From Bifidobacterium samirii (GTDB taxonomy: Bacteria; Actinomycetota; Actinomycetes; Actinomycetales; Bifidobacteriaceae), in the NCBI RefSeq assembly GCF_003952945.1, contig NZ_QXGK01000024.1:1-34803 (forward strand): a stretch of DNA of 34,803 bases, given 5' to 3'. Both the position numbers and the translations under genes were made by a program. This document shows positions 16,090 to 27,615 of this stretch, in pieces. The notes under the pieces were generated by a model, which saw only the letters and a program-made list of their open reading frames with translations, made no database searches and was not told the DNA's origin. Every line of letters starts with the position of its first letter. The first letter of the stretch is position 1.

Positions 16090-16181
16090 GCGCGCAATCG
16101 AACGGTCTGCGTGTCCGCGGTGAGGTTGCAAGCGTCCGAAACCTCACCATGGACACGCGCATCGTTCTTTCGATTGCGCGC
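16090..16181 (+). repeat. 92-nt three-tier hairpin after sdaA
   Basis: Three nested perfect helices are visible: 13 bp (16090-16102 with 16169-16181), 8 bp (16109-16116 with 16151-16158) and 7 bp (16121-16127 with 16140-16146). They are separated by internal loops and close on a 12-nt loop. It begins 23 nt after the sdaA stop. It may terminate or stabilise the sdaA transcript, or be a small palindromic mobile element; there is no T tract. Confidence 0.8.
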
Positions 16182-16204
16182 TACGTGCAGTCGGAGCCGT
16201 CTGC

Positions 16205-16690
16205 CTCTGCTATGGCGTACGGGTTCGTTGTTGACCCGATGCCATCGAGGCCGCTGGTAGCGAGCCTCTGCCATGTGCTGGTTCGTTGTTCCCTGGCATG
16301 AATTCGTCGCACGGAACAGTCGGATTCGTGTCCGGGACGTTCCGTGCGCCGATTCCTTGTCACGGAATGCGGGAATCGGCGATTCCGGGATTGCGTGACA
16401 GGCGCTCCCCGGCGCCCGAGGACGGTGGAATCAAGGAAACGCTGCAATTTCAATGATTGTGCGCTGACGTGGTTTGTCAGGGAATGCGGGAATCGCTGAT
16501 TCTCGCACTCCGTGGCGTGATTGTTGTCACGCAGTCCGGGAATCGTCGATTCCCTCATTCCCTGACGGAGAATCGGCGCATGGAATCGCCGATGACCGTG
16601 CATGCGGGCTTGCGTGACATGGATTCCGCCACGGAACCGCTGATGACCATGTGCACAGGCTTCCGTGGCATGCAATTCGTCACGGAAGTA
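16205..16690. repeat. Cluster of palindromic and direct repeats (TTCCGTG...CACGGAA family)
   Basis: The gap holds no credible gene but many inverted repeats: 16309-16317/16339-16347 (9 bp), TTCCGTG/CACGGAA at 16340-16346/16361-16367 and again 16661-16667/16681-16687, 16347-16356/16372-16381 (10 bp), 16476-16495/16547-16566 (20 positions, one mismatch), 16572-16578/16587-16593, and 16628-16636/16661-16669 (9 bp). Direct repeats are also present: GGTTCGTTGTT at 16222 and 16280, and about 45-nt copies starting at 16591 and 16642. Motifs such as GGATTGCGT recur in arrays A and B, which suggests common ancestry. Open frames across it merely translate the repeats. Confidence 0.8.
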
Positions 16691-16987
16691 CGGATCACGG
16701 TAGATGCCATGATGCGGCATTGAGGCTCCCGTGCTGCGATGCCCTTGCCGTGTTTGGGTATGCCGCAAGAACATCGAGACTCCGCCCCGATAACGGTCGT
16801 GAGCGGAACACGTCGTCTGTCAAATTTGCCGTTTCGCGATGGCACGCCTATGGTGTTGCGCGGTCGTCGGATCCACGGCGCAGTGAGGCGCTGCCTCGGC
16901 GACGGCATCGCCCGACTCCGATACCTTGGGGATGCATGGCGGCGATGCCGCAACGGGAACCATCATAACCAGCAAAGGAGCAACATC
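16691..16987 (+). other. Upstream region of the SDR gene
   Basis: About 300 bp with no credible gene. It carries the promoter region of the dehydrogenase and ends in a strong ribosome-binding site, AAAGGAG (16974-16980). A GATACC (16919-16924) could be a -10 element, but no convincing -35 was seen. Confidence 0.4.
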
Positions 16988-17794
16988 ATGGTCCAGCCCA
17001 AGCTCGAAGGCAAGGTCGCCCTCATCACCGGCGCCGCGGCGGGACTCGGCGAAGGCATCGCCGAGACGTACGCCAAGTACGGCGCGAGGATCTGCATGGT
17101 CGACCTGTCGCCCGACGTCGAGGCCACCGCCGAGCGCATCCGCGGCATGTACCCGGACGCGCGGATCATCACCGCCGTCGCCAACGTGGCCGACCGCGCG
17201 CAGATGGACGAGGCCGCCAAGGCGACCGCCGACGCGTTCGGCCCGATCGACATCGCCTGCTGCAACGCCGGCGTGTGCCGTCTCGCCCCGTTCGAGCAGA
17301 TGCCCGACGCAATGCGCGACTTCCACATCGACGTCAACATCAAGGGCGTGTGGAACACCTGCCAGGCGACGATCCCGTACATGCTGTCCAACGGCGGCGG
17401 CGCGATCGTGATCGCCTCGTCCGTGACCGGCGACATCGTCGCCGACGCCGGCGAGGCCGCGTACGCGATGAGCAAGGCCGCGCTCGTCGGCCTGACCAAG
17501 TGCCTCGCCGTCGAGTACGCCGACCGCAACATCCGCGTCAACTGCTCGCAGCTGGGCTACGCGCGCACGCCGATGGTCGAGAAGATGGCCGTCGAATCGA
17601 ACCCGGACGATCCGGAGTCGGCGATCGCCGACATCGCCGTCGGCGTGCCGATGAAACGTCTGGCCCGCCCCACCGAGGTGGGCGAGCTGTTCGCGTTCCT
17701 CGGCAGCGACGAGGCCAGCTACATCACCGGCGCGCAGGTCGTCATCGACGGCGGCAGCACGCTGCCGGAGACGATGAGCATCGGCACCAACTGA
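16988..17794 (+). CDS. ucpA: UcpA-type short-chain dehydrogenase/reductase
   Basis: 268 aa classical SDR. NAD(P)-binding TGxxxGxG is T14-G-A-A-A-G-L-G21; the catalytic YxxxK is Y159-K163, with Ser in ASSVTGD. The NNAG motif reads CNAG. Stretches such as GVCRL, RDFHIDVNIKGVWN, SSVTGD and the C-terminal DGGSTLPET match the recalled E. coli UcpA sequence closely, so orthology is likely. UcpA is an oxidoreductase of uncertain physiological substrate, implicated in furfural tolerance in E. coli. The start is fixed by AAAGGAG 7 nt upstream. It is monocistronic, ending at a 22-bp hairpin. Confidence 0.9.
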   Translation: MVQPKLEGKVALITGAAAGLGEGIAETYAKYGARICMVDLSPDVEATAERIRGMYPDARIITAVANVADRAQMDEAAKATADAFGPIDIACCNAGVCRLAPFEQMPDAMRDFHIDVNIKGVWNTCQATIPYMLSNGGGAIVIASSVTGDIVADAGEAAYAMSKAALVGLTKCLAVEYADRNIRVNCSQLGYARTPMVEKMAVESNPDDPESAIADIAVGVPMKRLARPTEVGELFAFLGSDEASYITGAQVVIDGGSTLPETMSIGTN

Positions 17795-17813
17795 CGGCCG
17801 CGGCCGCCCTTGA

Positions 17814-17864
17814 GGACGGGTCGTCCCCTCGCGCCGGCCACGGGCGCGAGGGGACGACCCGTCC
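17814..17864. terminator. Perfect 22-bp inverted repeat after ucpA
   Basis: Arms 17814-17835 and 17843-17864 are exact reverse complements, with a 7-nt loop. No T tract follows. It probably terminates ucpA and insulates the efp operon. Confidence 0.85.
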
Positions 17865-17914
17865 ATACCACGGAACGGAGGGCGACATGCGGTCGGGCTG
17901 TATGGACGGTATGG

Positions 17915-17920
17915 CATAAT
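17915..17920 (+). promoter_or_regulatory. Candidate -10 box of the efp operon
   Basis: CATAAT preceded by ATGG lies 56 nt upstream of the efp start, in one of the few AT-rich spots of the region. No clear -35 is seen. It would drive efp-nusB and perhaps the carAB genes. Confidence 0.45.
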
Positions 17921-17975
17921 AGGCGAGGCTATTTTCAAGCTTTCCATCATCAGCGAGTGAAATAGGTGATTTAAC

Positions 17976-18542
17976 GTGGCACAGACTACCAACGACATCA
18001 AGAACGGTTCCGTCCTGAACCTGGACGGCCAGCTGTGGACCGTCACGAAGTTCCAGCACGTCAAGCCGGGCAAGGGCCCCGCCTTCGTGCGCACCACCAT
18101 CAAGAACGTGCTGAGCGGCAAGATCGTCGACAAGACCTTCAACGCGGGCATGAAGATGGAGTTCGAGACCGTCGACAACCGCGACCTGCAGTACTCCTAC
18201 GAGGACGGCGACAACTTCGTCTTCATGGACATGACCACCTACGACCAGATCTACATCTCGAAGTCCCTCGTGGGCGATCAGGCCAAGTTCCTGCTCGAAG
18301 GCACCAACTGCCTCGTGTCCTTCCACGACGGCACCGCGCTGTCCGTCGAGCTGCCGGCCTCCGTCATCCTGACGATTACCCACACCGAGCCGGGCCTGCA
18401 GGGCAACCGCTCCAACGCCGGCACCAAGCCGGCCACCGTCGAGACCGGCGCCGAGATCCAGGTCCCGCTGTTCATCAACGAGGGCGACAAGGTCAAGGTC
18501 AACACCACCGACGGCTCCTACCTGGGCCGCGAGAACGGCTGA
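17976..18542 (+). CDS. efp: Elongation factor P
   Basis: 188 aa, full length. It relieves ribosome stalling at polyproline stretches by binding between the P and E sites. Three beta-barrel domains; the C-terminal signature ([11 protein letters not shown]) is present. The tip of the loop in domain I is PGKGP with K33, the palindromic form reported for a subgroup of actinobacterial EF-Ps that act without post-translational modification. It starts at GTG 17976 after AGGTGAT. nusB follows 38 nt downstream, the usual actinobacterial pairing. Confidence 0.97.
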   Translation: MAQTTNDIKNGSVLNLDGQLWTVTKFQHVKPGKGPAFVRTTIKNVLSGKIVDKTFNAGMKMEFETVDNRDLQYSYEDGDNFVFMDMTTYDQIYISKSLVGDQAKFLLEGTNCLVSFHDGTALSVELPASVILTITHTEPGLQGNRSNAGTKPATVETGAEIQVPLFINEGDKVKVNTTDGSYLGRENG

Positions 18543-18580
18543 GATCCGCAACCGATCGCAATTAGGGAATAGAGAGCTTC

Positions 18581-19090
18581 ATGGCACGTTCCACCGCCCG
18601 CAAGAGGGCCCTGAACACGTTGTACGAAGCGGACGAGAAGGGACAGGACATCCTGTCCCTTCTTGCTGAGCGCATCGCCGAGCCGGGCGCGCAGACCCCG
18701 CTTCCCGATTACGCCATCGAGATCGTCCGTGGCGTGGCCGACCATCGCCGCGACATCGACCGCACGCTCAACGACCATTCCACCGGCTGGAAGGTGCGTC
18801 GCATGGGCGTCGTCGACCGCAATATCCTGCGCATCGCCGTCTGGGAGATCCTGTTCAACGACGATGTGCCCGACAAGGTCGCGATCGACGAGGCGCTGGC
18901 GTTGGCGAAGACCCTGTGCGACGACGATTCCCCGGCGTTCATCCACGGCCTGCTGAGCGCCGTGTGCTCCGACCGTGAGGCGGTGCTGTCCGCCCTCGCG
19001 CAGGCGGAGGAACCCGCAACCGACGTCCCGGCCGAAGCCGTGGACGAGGGCGTGGGCGTGGACGCCGACATGGACGGCGAGTCCGAATAA
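18581..19090 (+). CDS. nusB: Transcription antitermination factor NusB
   Basis: 169 aa. An RNA-binding factor that acts with NusE/S10 on boxA in rRNA transcription. The N-terminal RSTARKRALNTLYEAD and the helical core with VDRNILRIAVWEIL and KVAIDEALALAK are typical. An acidic, low-complexity tail (about 148-169) extends the usual 135-150 aa. It lies in the efp operon. carA follows after 93 nt that contain a hairpin, so carAB may have its own control. Confidence 0.96.
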   Translation: MARSTARKRALNTLYEADEKGQDILSLLAERIAEPGAQTPLPDYAIEIVRGVADHRRDIDRTLNDHSTGWKVRRMGVVDRNILRIAVWEILFNDDVPDKVAIDEALALAKTLCDDDSPAFIHGLLSAVCSDREAVLSALAQAEEPATDVPAEAVDEGVGVDADMDGESE

Positions 19091-19103
19091 AACAGCTTTG
19101 ACG

Positions 19104-19141
19104 GCGGTTTCATCCGGGTTCCCAGGGTCCCCGGAAACCGC
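19104..19141 (+). promoter_or_regulatory. Hairpin in the carA leader
   Basis: GCGGTTTC (19104-19111) pairs with GAAACCGC (19134-19141) around a GC-rich inner segment. TTGACG (19098-19103) just before it resembles a -35 box. The element lies between nusB and carA and could be a weak terminator or an attenuator that adjusts pyrimidine/arginine expression. Direct evidence is limited to the inverted repeat. Confidence 0.45.
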
Positions 19142-19183
19142 TATCGTGTATGACGATTATCCCGAGGAACTGAGGGGGTTTTG

Positions 19184-20393
19184 GTGAACCAGATTGATTC
19201 CGAAGCCGTGGTTTTTTCCCCAGATGAGGCCGTGCTCGTACTCGAGGACGGTCAGGTGTATGTGGGGGAGCCGTACGGCGCGACCGGCCGGACGAGCGGC
19301 GAGATCGTATTCGCCACCGGCATGACCGGCTACCAGGAGACGCTGACCGATCCGAGCTACGACCGCCAGATCGTGGTGCAGACGTTCCCGCACATCGGAG
19401 ACACCGGAATCAACGGCGAGGACCCCGAGTCCTCCCGCATCTGGGTCGCCGGCTACATCGTGCGCGATCCCAGCCCGAACGTGAGCAACTGGCGCGCCAC
19501 CGGCTCGCTGGACGACGACCTGAAGGCCCAGGGCATCGTGGGCATGTCGGGCATCGACACCCGCAAGCTGGTGCGCCACCTGCGTTCCGCCGGCGTGATG
19601 CGCGCCGCGATCTTCTCCGGCGACGCGCTCCTGGACGAGGCCGGCCGCCTGCGCACCGTCGAGTCGATGCTCGACGAGGTCAAGGCCACTCCGCAGATGA
19701 AGGGTCTGAGCCTGTACGACGAGGTGAGCACCAAGGAGACGTACACCATCGAACCGTGCGGCGAGTACGAAGGCAAGGAGCCGCTGTTCACCGTCGCCGC
19801 CGTCGACCTGGGCATCAAGGCGATGACCCCGCACCGTATGGCCGAACGCGGCTGCCGCGTGCACGTCGTGCCCTCCACCGTCACGTTCGATGAGATCGAG
19901 GCCCTCAACCCGGACGGCGTCTTCTTCTCCAACGGTCCGGGCGACCCGGAGCAGGCTGACCCGGAGGTCGAGCTGCTGCGCCGTGTCCTCGACGCCGGCC
20001 ACCCGTTCTTCGGCATCTGCTTCGGCAACCAGCTGCTGGGCCGCGCGCTCGGCTTCGGCACCTACAAGCTCAAGTTCGGCCACCGTGGCATCAACCAGCC
20101 GGTCAAGGATGTGACCACCGGCAAGGTCGAGGTCACCGCCCATAACCACGGCTTCGCCGTCGATGCGCCGATCGGCGAGACGGTCGACGCTCCGTTCGAT
20201 AACGGCAGGTACGGCAAGGTGTTCGTCTCGCATATCGACCTCAACGACGACGTCGTGGAGGGACTGCAGTGCGTCGACATCCCCGCGTTCTCCGTGCAGT
20301 ACCACCCCGAGGCGGCCGCCGGCCCGCACGACGCCGCATACCTGTTCGACCGTTTCGTCGAGCTGATGAAGACGACCAAGGAGGCACAGCGCA

Positions 20394-20401
<8 letters not shown>
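19184..20401 (+). CDS. carA: Carbamoyl-phosphate synthase small subunit
   Basis: 405 aa. The glutaminase subunit that feeds ammonia to CarB for carbamoyl phosphate, used for pyrimidines and arginine. The N-terminal CPSase domain ([13 protein letters not shown]) precedes a class I glutamine amidotransferase domain, with nucleophile C279 in GICFGNQ and H374/E376 in YHPE. GTG 19184 was chosen because GAGGGGG (19172-19178) lies 5 nt upstream; TTG 19181 is the in-frame alternative one codon earlier. The stop overlaps the carB start by 8 nt, so translation is coupled. Confidence 0.97.
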
Positions 20402-23774
<3,373 letters not shown>

Positions 23775-23775
23775 G

Positions 23776-25458
23776 ATGAACGGCAGCCTCAGTCGTGAAG
23801 AGATTCGTGCTCAGCACTCGGACTTCGGTCTGCGCCTGAGCAATTCGATGGCCAAGTACGGCCCGTTGTGCGTCGGCATCGATCCTCACCGCCAGCTCCT
23901 CACGGACTGGGGCTACAACGTCGATGCCGAAGGCGCCGAGATGTATGCTATGCGCATGCTCCAGGCCGCCAACGGCCGCGCCGCCGCCGTCAAGTTCCAG
24001 GTCTCGATGTTCGAGCGCTACGGATCCAAGGGATTCGCCGCGCTCGAACGGGTGCTCTACGCCGCCCGGCAGATGGGCATCATCACCATCGTCGACTGCC
24101 TGCACGGCGGCCTGTCGACCACCGTGTCCGCCATCGCGGACGCCTACTTCAAGCCGGGCGCGCCCCTGCTCGCCGACGCGATCACGATGCTGCCGTACTA
24201 CGGCGCACGGTCGCTGCGCGGCGTGATCAGGGACGCGCTCGACAACGGGCGCGGCGTGTTCGTCGCCTCCCTCACCTCCAACGAGGAGGGCGCGAGCCTG
24301 CAGACCGCGATCCGCCAGCACGGCGAATACGAGGGCCGCACCGTCGCGTACGGCATCGCCAGCACCGCCCAGAAGTTCAACAGCGACATCGAGGGCATGG
24401 GCTCGGTCGGCCTGATCATCGGCGCGACCATCGGCCAGTGGATCAACGACAGCGGGGTCGACCCCGCCAAGTTCACCGGCCCGATCCTCTCGCCCGGCTA
24501 CGGCTGGCAGGGCGCCGAGGCCAAGGACCTGCGCACCGTGTTCAAGGCCACCAAGGGCAACGTGCTCGTCACCGTGTCGCGGTTCATCTCGTCGCACGGC
24601 CCCGACATCGGCGCGCTCGCGCAGGCAACCGAGGCGATCTCGCTCGACGTGCGCCAGGCGCTGATGGAGGCCACCGAAGCCGCCGAACAGGAGGACGAGG
24701 CCGAGGAGCCGGCGTCCACGCCGGTGCTGCTGCATCTGGACGACCATGCCGGCGGGGAGCGTCCCGCCGAGGCGGCCACCTCCGATGCCGCATCTGACGA
24801 TGCCGCATCCGATACCGCCGCGGACGAACCTGCGAAGGAGGAGACCATGACGACCCCCGCCACCGAGACCGTCCGCACCGGCGGCCGTCTGATCGTCCTG
24901 TCCGGCCCCGCCGGCGTGGGCAAGGGCACCGTCGAGGCGGAGCTGCTCAAGCGGCACCCCGAGATCTGGATGTCCGTGTCCGCCACCACGCGCGCCCCGC
25001 GCCCCGGCGAGATCGACGGCGTCAGCTACCACTTCATCAACGAGAAGGACTTCCTGGCCAAGGAGGCCGCCGGCGAGTTCCTCGAGACCGCGGTCGTGCA
25101 CGGCATGGCCCACTACGGCACGCCGCTGGCGCCCGTCGAGGCGCATCTGGCGGCCGGCACGCCCACCCTGCTCGAGATCGACCTGCAGGGCGCGCGCCGC
25201 GTCAAGGAACGCGCCGCCGAACTCGGCCTCGAGGTGCTGACGGTGTTCATCGCACCGCCCAGCTACGACGAGCTCGTGCGCCGCCTCGTTGGCCGCGGCA
25301 CCGAGACGGAGGCGCAGCGCGTCCGCCGCCTCGAGACCGCGCGGATCGAGCTGGCCGCCGAGAAGGAGTTCGACGTGACGATCGTCAACGACGTCGTCGA
25401 CCAGGCGGTCGACGAACTGTGGTCGCTGATCGCCAAGGAGTACGGCATCGCCGACTGA
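23776..25458 (+). CDS. PyrF-like (degenerate OMP decarboxylase) - guanylate kinase fused reading frame
   Basis: 560 aa in one uninterrupted frame. Residues 1-305 follow type 2 orotidine-5'-phosphate decarboxylases (GPLCVGIDPH near the N-terminus, AVKFQ with K73, GRGVFV, PGYGWQG, TVSRF). However, the catalytic strand, normally DAKRGDIG, reads DCLHGGLS: D107 is kept, but the catalytic Lys is L109 and the second Asp is G112. UMP-forming activity is therefore doubtful. Residues 306-357 are an acidic, Ala/Ser/Asp-rich linker. Residues 358-560 are a complete guanylate kinase (P-loop SGPAGVGKGT, SATTRAPRPGE, EIDLQGA; GMP + ATP to GDP). An internal ATG (24847, residue 358) with its own Shine-Dalgarno would give a normal 203-aa Gmk. 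It starts 1 nt after carB. A missed stop through sequencing error is possible. Confidence 0.88.
   Translation: MNGSLSREEIRAQHSDFGLRLSNSMAKYGPLCVGIDPHRQLLTDWGYNVDAEGAEMYAMRMLQAANGRAAAVKFQVSMFERYGSKGFAALERVLYAARQMGIITIVDCLHGGLSTTVSAIADAYFKPGAPLLADAITMLPYYGARSLRGVIRDALDNGRGVFVASLTSNEEGASLQTAIRQHGEYEGRTVAYGIASTAQKFNSDIEGMGSVGLIIGATIGQWINDSGVDPAKFTGPILSPGYGWQGAEAKDLRTVFKATKGNVLVTVSRFISSHGPDIGALAQATEAISLDVRQALMEATEAAEQEDEAEEPASTPVLLHLDDHAGGERPAEAATSDAASDDAASDTAADEPAKEETMTTPATETVRTGGRLIVLSGPAGVGKGTVEAELLKRHPEIWMSVSATTRAPRPGEIDGVSYHFINEKDFLAKEAAGEFLETAVVHGMAHYGTPLAPVEAHLAAGTPTLLEIDLQGARRVKERAAELGLEVLTVFIAPPSYDELVRRLVGRGTETEAQRVRRLETARIELAAEKEFDVTIVNDVVDQAVDELWSLIAKEYGIAD
24835..24849 (+). promoter_or_regulatory. 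gmk: Internal ribosome-binding site and start for free guanylate kinase
   Basis: AAGGAGGAG (24835-24843) stands 5 nt (from GGAGG) before ATG 24847, in frame inside the fused reading frame and exactly where a stand-alone 203-aa Gmk would begin. Purines here also encode the Lys-Glu-Glu of the linker. It suggests that both a fused and a free kinase are made, or that the genes were once separate. Confidence 0.75.
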
Positions 25459-25494
25459 CGGTCCGGCCCGACCGAAGTCGTCTCATATACGCAG

Positions 25495-25528
25495 AAGGTG
25501 CGCGCCCCCGTAAGGGGACGCGCACCTT
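25495..25528 (+). terminator. Terminator after the carAB-gmk operon
   Basis: AAGGTGCGCG (25495-25504) pairs with CGCGCACCTT (25519-25528), extended inside by CCCC/GGGG past a bulged A; TTTCATAT follows. A clear stem for the end of the operon. Confidence 0.88.
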
Positions 25529-25576
25529 TCATATTCCGGTGGAGGGTTGCCGGCGGCCACCACGGCGACCGGACCG

Positions 25577-25620
25577 CCGGTGAGGGACGTCCCCCGTCAG
25601 CAGTGACGTTCCCTCACCGG
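25577..25620 (-). terminator. Terminator of ilvD
   Basis: Arms 25577-25590 and 25606-25620 pair over 14 positions with one bulged base. It lies just beyond the ilvD stop (minus strand) and between convergent genes, with no T tract. Confidence 0.7.
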
Positions 25621-25628
25621 GAGGCCGG

Positions 25629-27491
25629 TCAGGCGAGGCCGGAGAGACGGTCGATCAGCTCCGGGTCGCGCGTGGCGCCCTTGTCGGCGGAACGCGCGAA
25701 CGCGGCGTACGCCTTGAGCGCCTGGGAGACCTGACGGTCGCGGTGCGCCTTGTAGCCGTCGCCGGCCTCGAGCTCGGCGCGGCGCTGGGCCAGCTCCTCG
25801 TCGCTCAGCTCGACGTTGACCTGACGGGCCGGGATGTCGATGGTGATGATGTCGCCGTCCTTGATGAGCGCGATCGGGCCCTTGTTGGCCGCCTCCGGCG
25901 CGATGTGGCCGATCGACAGGCCGGACGAGCCGCCCGAGTAACGGCCGTCGGTCAGCAGCGCGACCTCCTTGCCGATGCCCTTGCCCTTGACGAACGAGGT
26001 CGGGTAGAGCATCTCCTGCATGCCCGGACCGCCCTTGGGGCCCTCGTAACGGATGACGAGCGCCATGCCCGGCTTGAGCGTGTCGTTGAGGATGACCTCG
26101 ATGGCCTGCTCCTGCGATTCGACGACCAGCGCCGGACCTCGGAACTTCCAGATCTCCTGCGGCACGCCGGCGGTCTTGACGACGCAGCCGTCGGGGGCGA
26201 GGTTGCCGCGCAGCACGGCCAGACCACCTTCGGTGACGGCCGGATGGTCGATGTCGTGGATCGCGCCGTTGACGCGGTCGCGGTCCAGCTCGTCGAACAG
26301 CGTCTCGTGCGTCCACGGGTCGGGGGAGACGATGCCGCCCGGCGCGGCCTGGTACATGCGCTTGGCCTCGTCGGTGCAGGTGTCGCGCATGATGTCCCAG
26401 TCGGCCAGCTTCGCCTCGAGCGACGGATAGTCGATGGAGGACACGTCGCGGTGCAGCTTGCCGGCGCGGTCGAGCTCGCCCAGGATGCCGGTGATGCCGC
26501 CGGCGCGGTGCACGTCGGAGATCTCCCACGGACCGGACGGGGACGCCTTGCAGATGCACGGCACGGTGTGGCTGATGCGCTCGATGTCGTCGAGCGTGAA
26601 GTCCACGTCGGCGCTCTGCGCCATCGCGAGGATGTGCAGCACGGTGTTGGTGGAGCCACCCATCGCCACATCCATCGTCATCGCGTTCTCGAACGCCTTC
26701 TTGGTGGCGATGGAGCGCGGCAGCACGGACGCGTCGTCGTTCTGGTAGTACTGGTTGGCGATCTCGACGACCTTGCGGCCGGCGCGCTCGAACAGCTCCC
26801 TGCGGAACCTGTGGGAGGCGAGGATCGTGCCGTTGCCCGGCAGGGCGAGGCCGATCGCCTCGGTCAGGCAGTTCATCGAATTGGCGGTGAACATGCCGGC
26901 GCACGAACCGCAGGTCGGGCACACGGTCTTCTCGTAGGCGAGCAGGTCCTCGTCGGACAGGTTGTCGTCGGCCGACGCGTACATCACGTCGATCAGATCG
27001 GTGTTCTTCTTGACGGTGCCGTCGGGCAGGACGGTGAAGCCGGCCTCCATCGGGCCGCCGGAGACGAACACGGTGGGGATGTTGAGGCGCAGCGCGGCCA
27101 TGAGCATGCCCGGCACGACCTTGTCGCAGTTGGGGATGCAGATCAGCGCGTCGGCGCAGTGCGCGTTCACCTGGTATTCGACGGTGTCGGCGATGATGTC
27201 GCGCGAGGGGAGCGAGTACAGCATGCCGGTGTGGCCCATCGCGATGCCGTCGTCGACGGCCATCGTGTTGAACTCGCGCGGGATGCCGCCGGCGGCCTTG
27301 ATCGCCTCGGAGACGATGCGGCCCACCTTGTTGAGGTGGACGTGGCCGGGAAGGAACTCGTCGAAGGAGTTGGCGATCGCCACGATGGGCTTGCCGAAGT
27401 CCTTGCCGTCCACGCCGGCGGCGCGATAGAGGGCGCGGGCGCCCGCGAAGACGCGCCCGTTCATCAGTTTTGCGGATCTCATTTCTGCCAT
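25629..27491 (-). CDS. ilvD: Dihydroxy-acid dehydratase
   Basis: 620 aa, usual length. An iron-sulfur enzyme of valine, leucine and isoleucine synthesis that dehydrates 2,3-dihydroxy acids to 2-keto acids. Cluster cysteines are visible in NCDKVVPGM (C122) and [10 protein letters not shown] (C191, C194, C197). The GGSTN and [11 protein letters not shown] signatures are intact. The pattern is that of the E. coli [4Fe-4S] type. It starts at ATG 27491 (minus strand) with GGAG upstream. The exonuclease gene lies 124 nt upstream on the same strand, with a hairpin between; ilvD is probably its own unit. Confidence 0.97.
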   Translation of the reverse strand: MAEMRSAKLMNGRVFAGARALYRAAGVDGKDFGKPIVAIANSFDEFLPGHVHLNKVGRIVSEAIKAAGGIPREFNTMAVDDGIAMGHTGMLYSLPSRDIIADTVEYQVNAHCADALICIPNCDKVVPGMLMAALRLNIPTVFVSGGPMEAGFTVLPDGTVKKNTDLIDVMYASADDNLSDEDLLAYEKTVCPTCGSCAGMFTANSMNCLTEAIGLALPGNGTILASHRFRRELFERAGRKVVEIANQYYQNDDASVLPRSIATKKAFENAMTMDVAMGGSTNTVLHILAMAQSADVDFTLDDIERISHTVPCICKASPSGPWEISDVHRAGGITGILGELDRAGKLHRDVSSIDYPSLEAKLADWDIMRDTCTDEAKRMYQAAPGGIVSPDPWTHETLFDELDRDRVNGAIHDIDHPAVTEGGLAVLRGNLAPDGCVVKTAGVPQEIWKFRGPALVVESQEQAIEVILNDTLKPGMALVIRYEGPKGGPGMQEMLYPTSFVKGKGIGKEVALLTDGRYSGGSSGLSIGHIAPEAANKGPIALIKDGDIITIDIPARQVNVELSDEELAQRRAELEAGDGYKAHRDRQVSQALKAYAAFARSADKGATRDPELIDRLSGLA

Positions 27492-27572
27492 GACTCCATT
27501 GAACCGCTTCTTCGGGACGCGGGCATGTCGCTCGTCGCATGATGGAACACGGGTTGCGGGGTCGGCGGTTCA

Positions 27573-27604
27573 GCCGGCGGTCCGGCCGTCGGACGGGCGC
27601 CGGC
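27573..27604 (-). terminator. Two-tier hairpin between the exonuclease gene and ilvD
   Basis: GCCGGCG (27573-27579) pairs with CGCCGGC (27598-27604). Inside it GTCCG (27580-27584) pairs with CGGAC (27590-27594). It is placed to end the exonuclease transcript on the minus strand. The arms are short and GC-rich, so chance pairing is possible. Confidence 0.45.
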
Positions 27605-27615
27605 GCGCCGGGAGA

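Noticed and set aside
16205-16690. Integron attC sites
   Set aside because: No integrase or gene cassettes, no conserved R'/R'' core sites; the spacing varies.
16457-16723. 88-aa plus-strand open frame
   Set aside because: Same repeat region; the peptide is a by-product of inverted repeats.
16181-16774. 197-aa minus-strand open frame
   Set aside because: It translates the palindromic repeats (recurring CENQRFPHS-like phrases), has no ribosome-binding site and resembles no protein family.
19104-19141. PyrR-type attenuator before carA
   Set aside because: Only one short inverted repeat; no anti-terminator pair or PyrR-binding sequence could be recognised.
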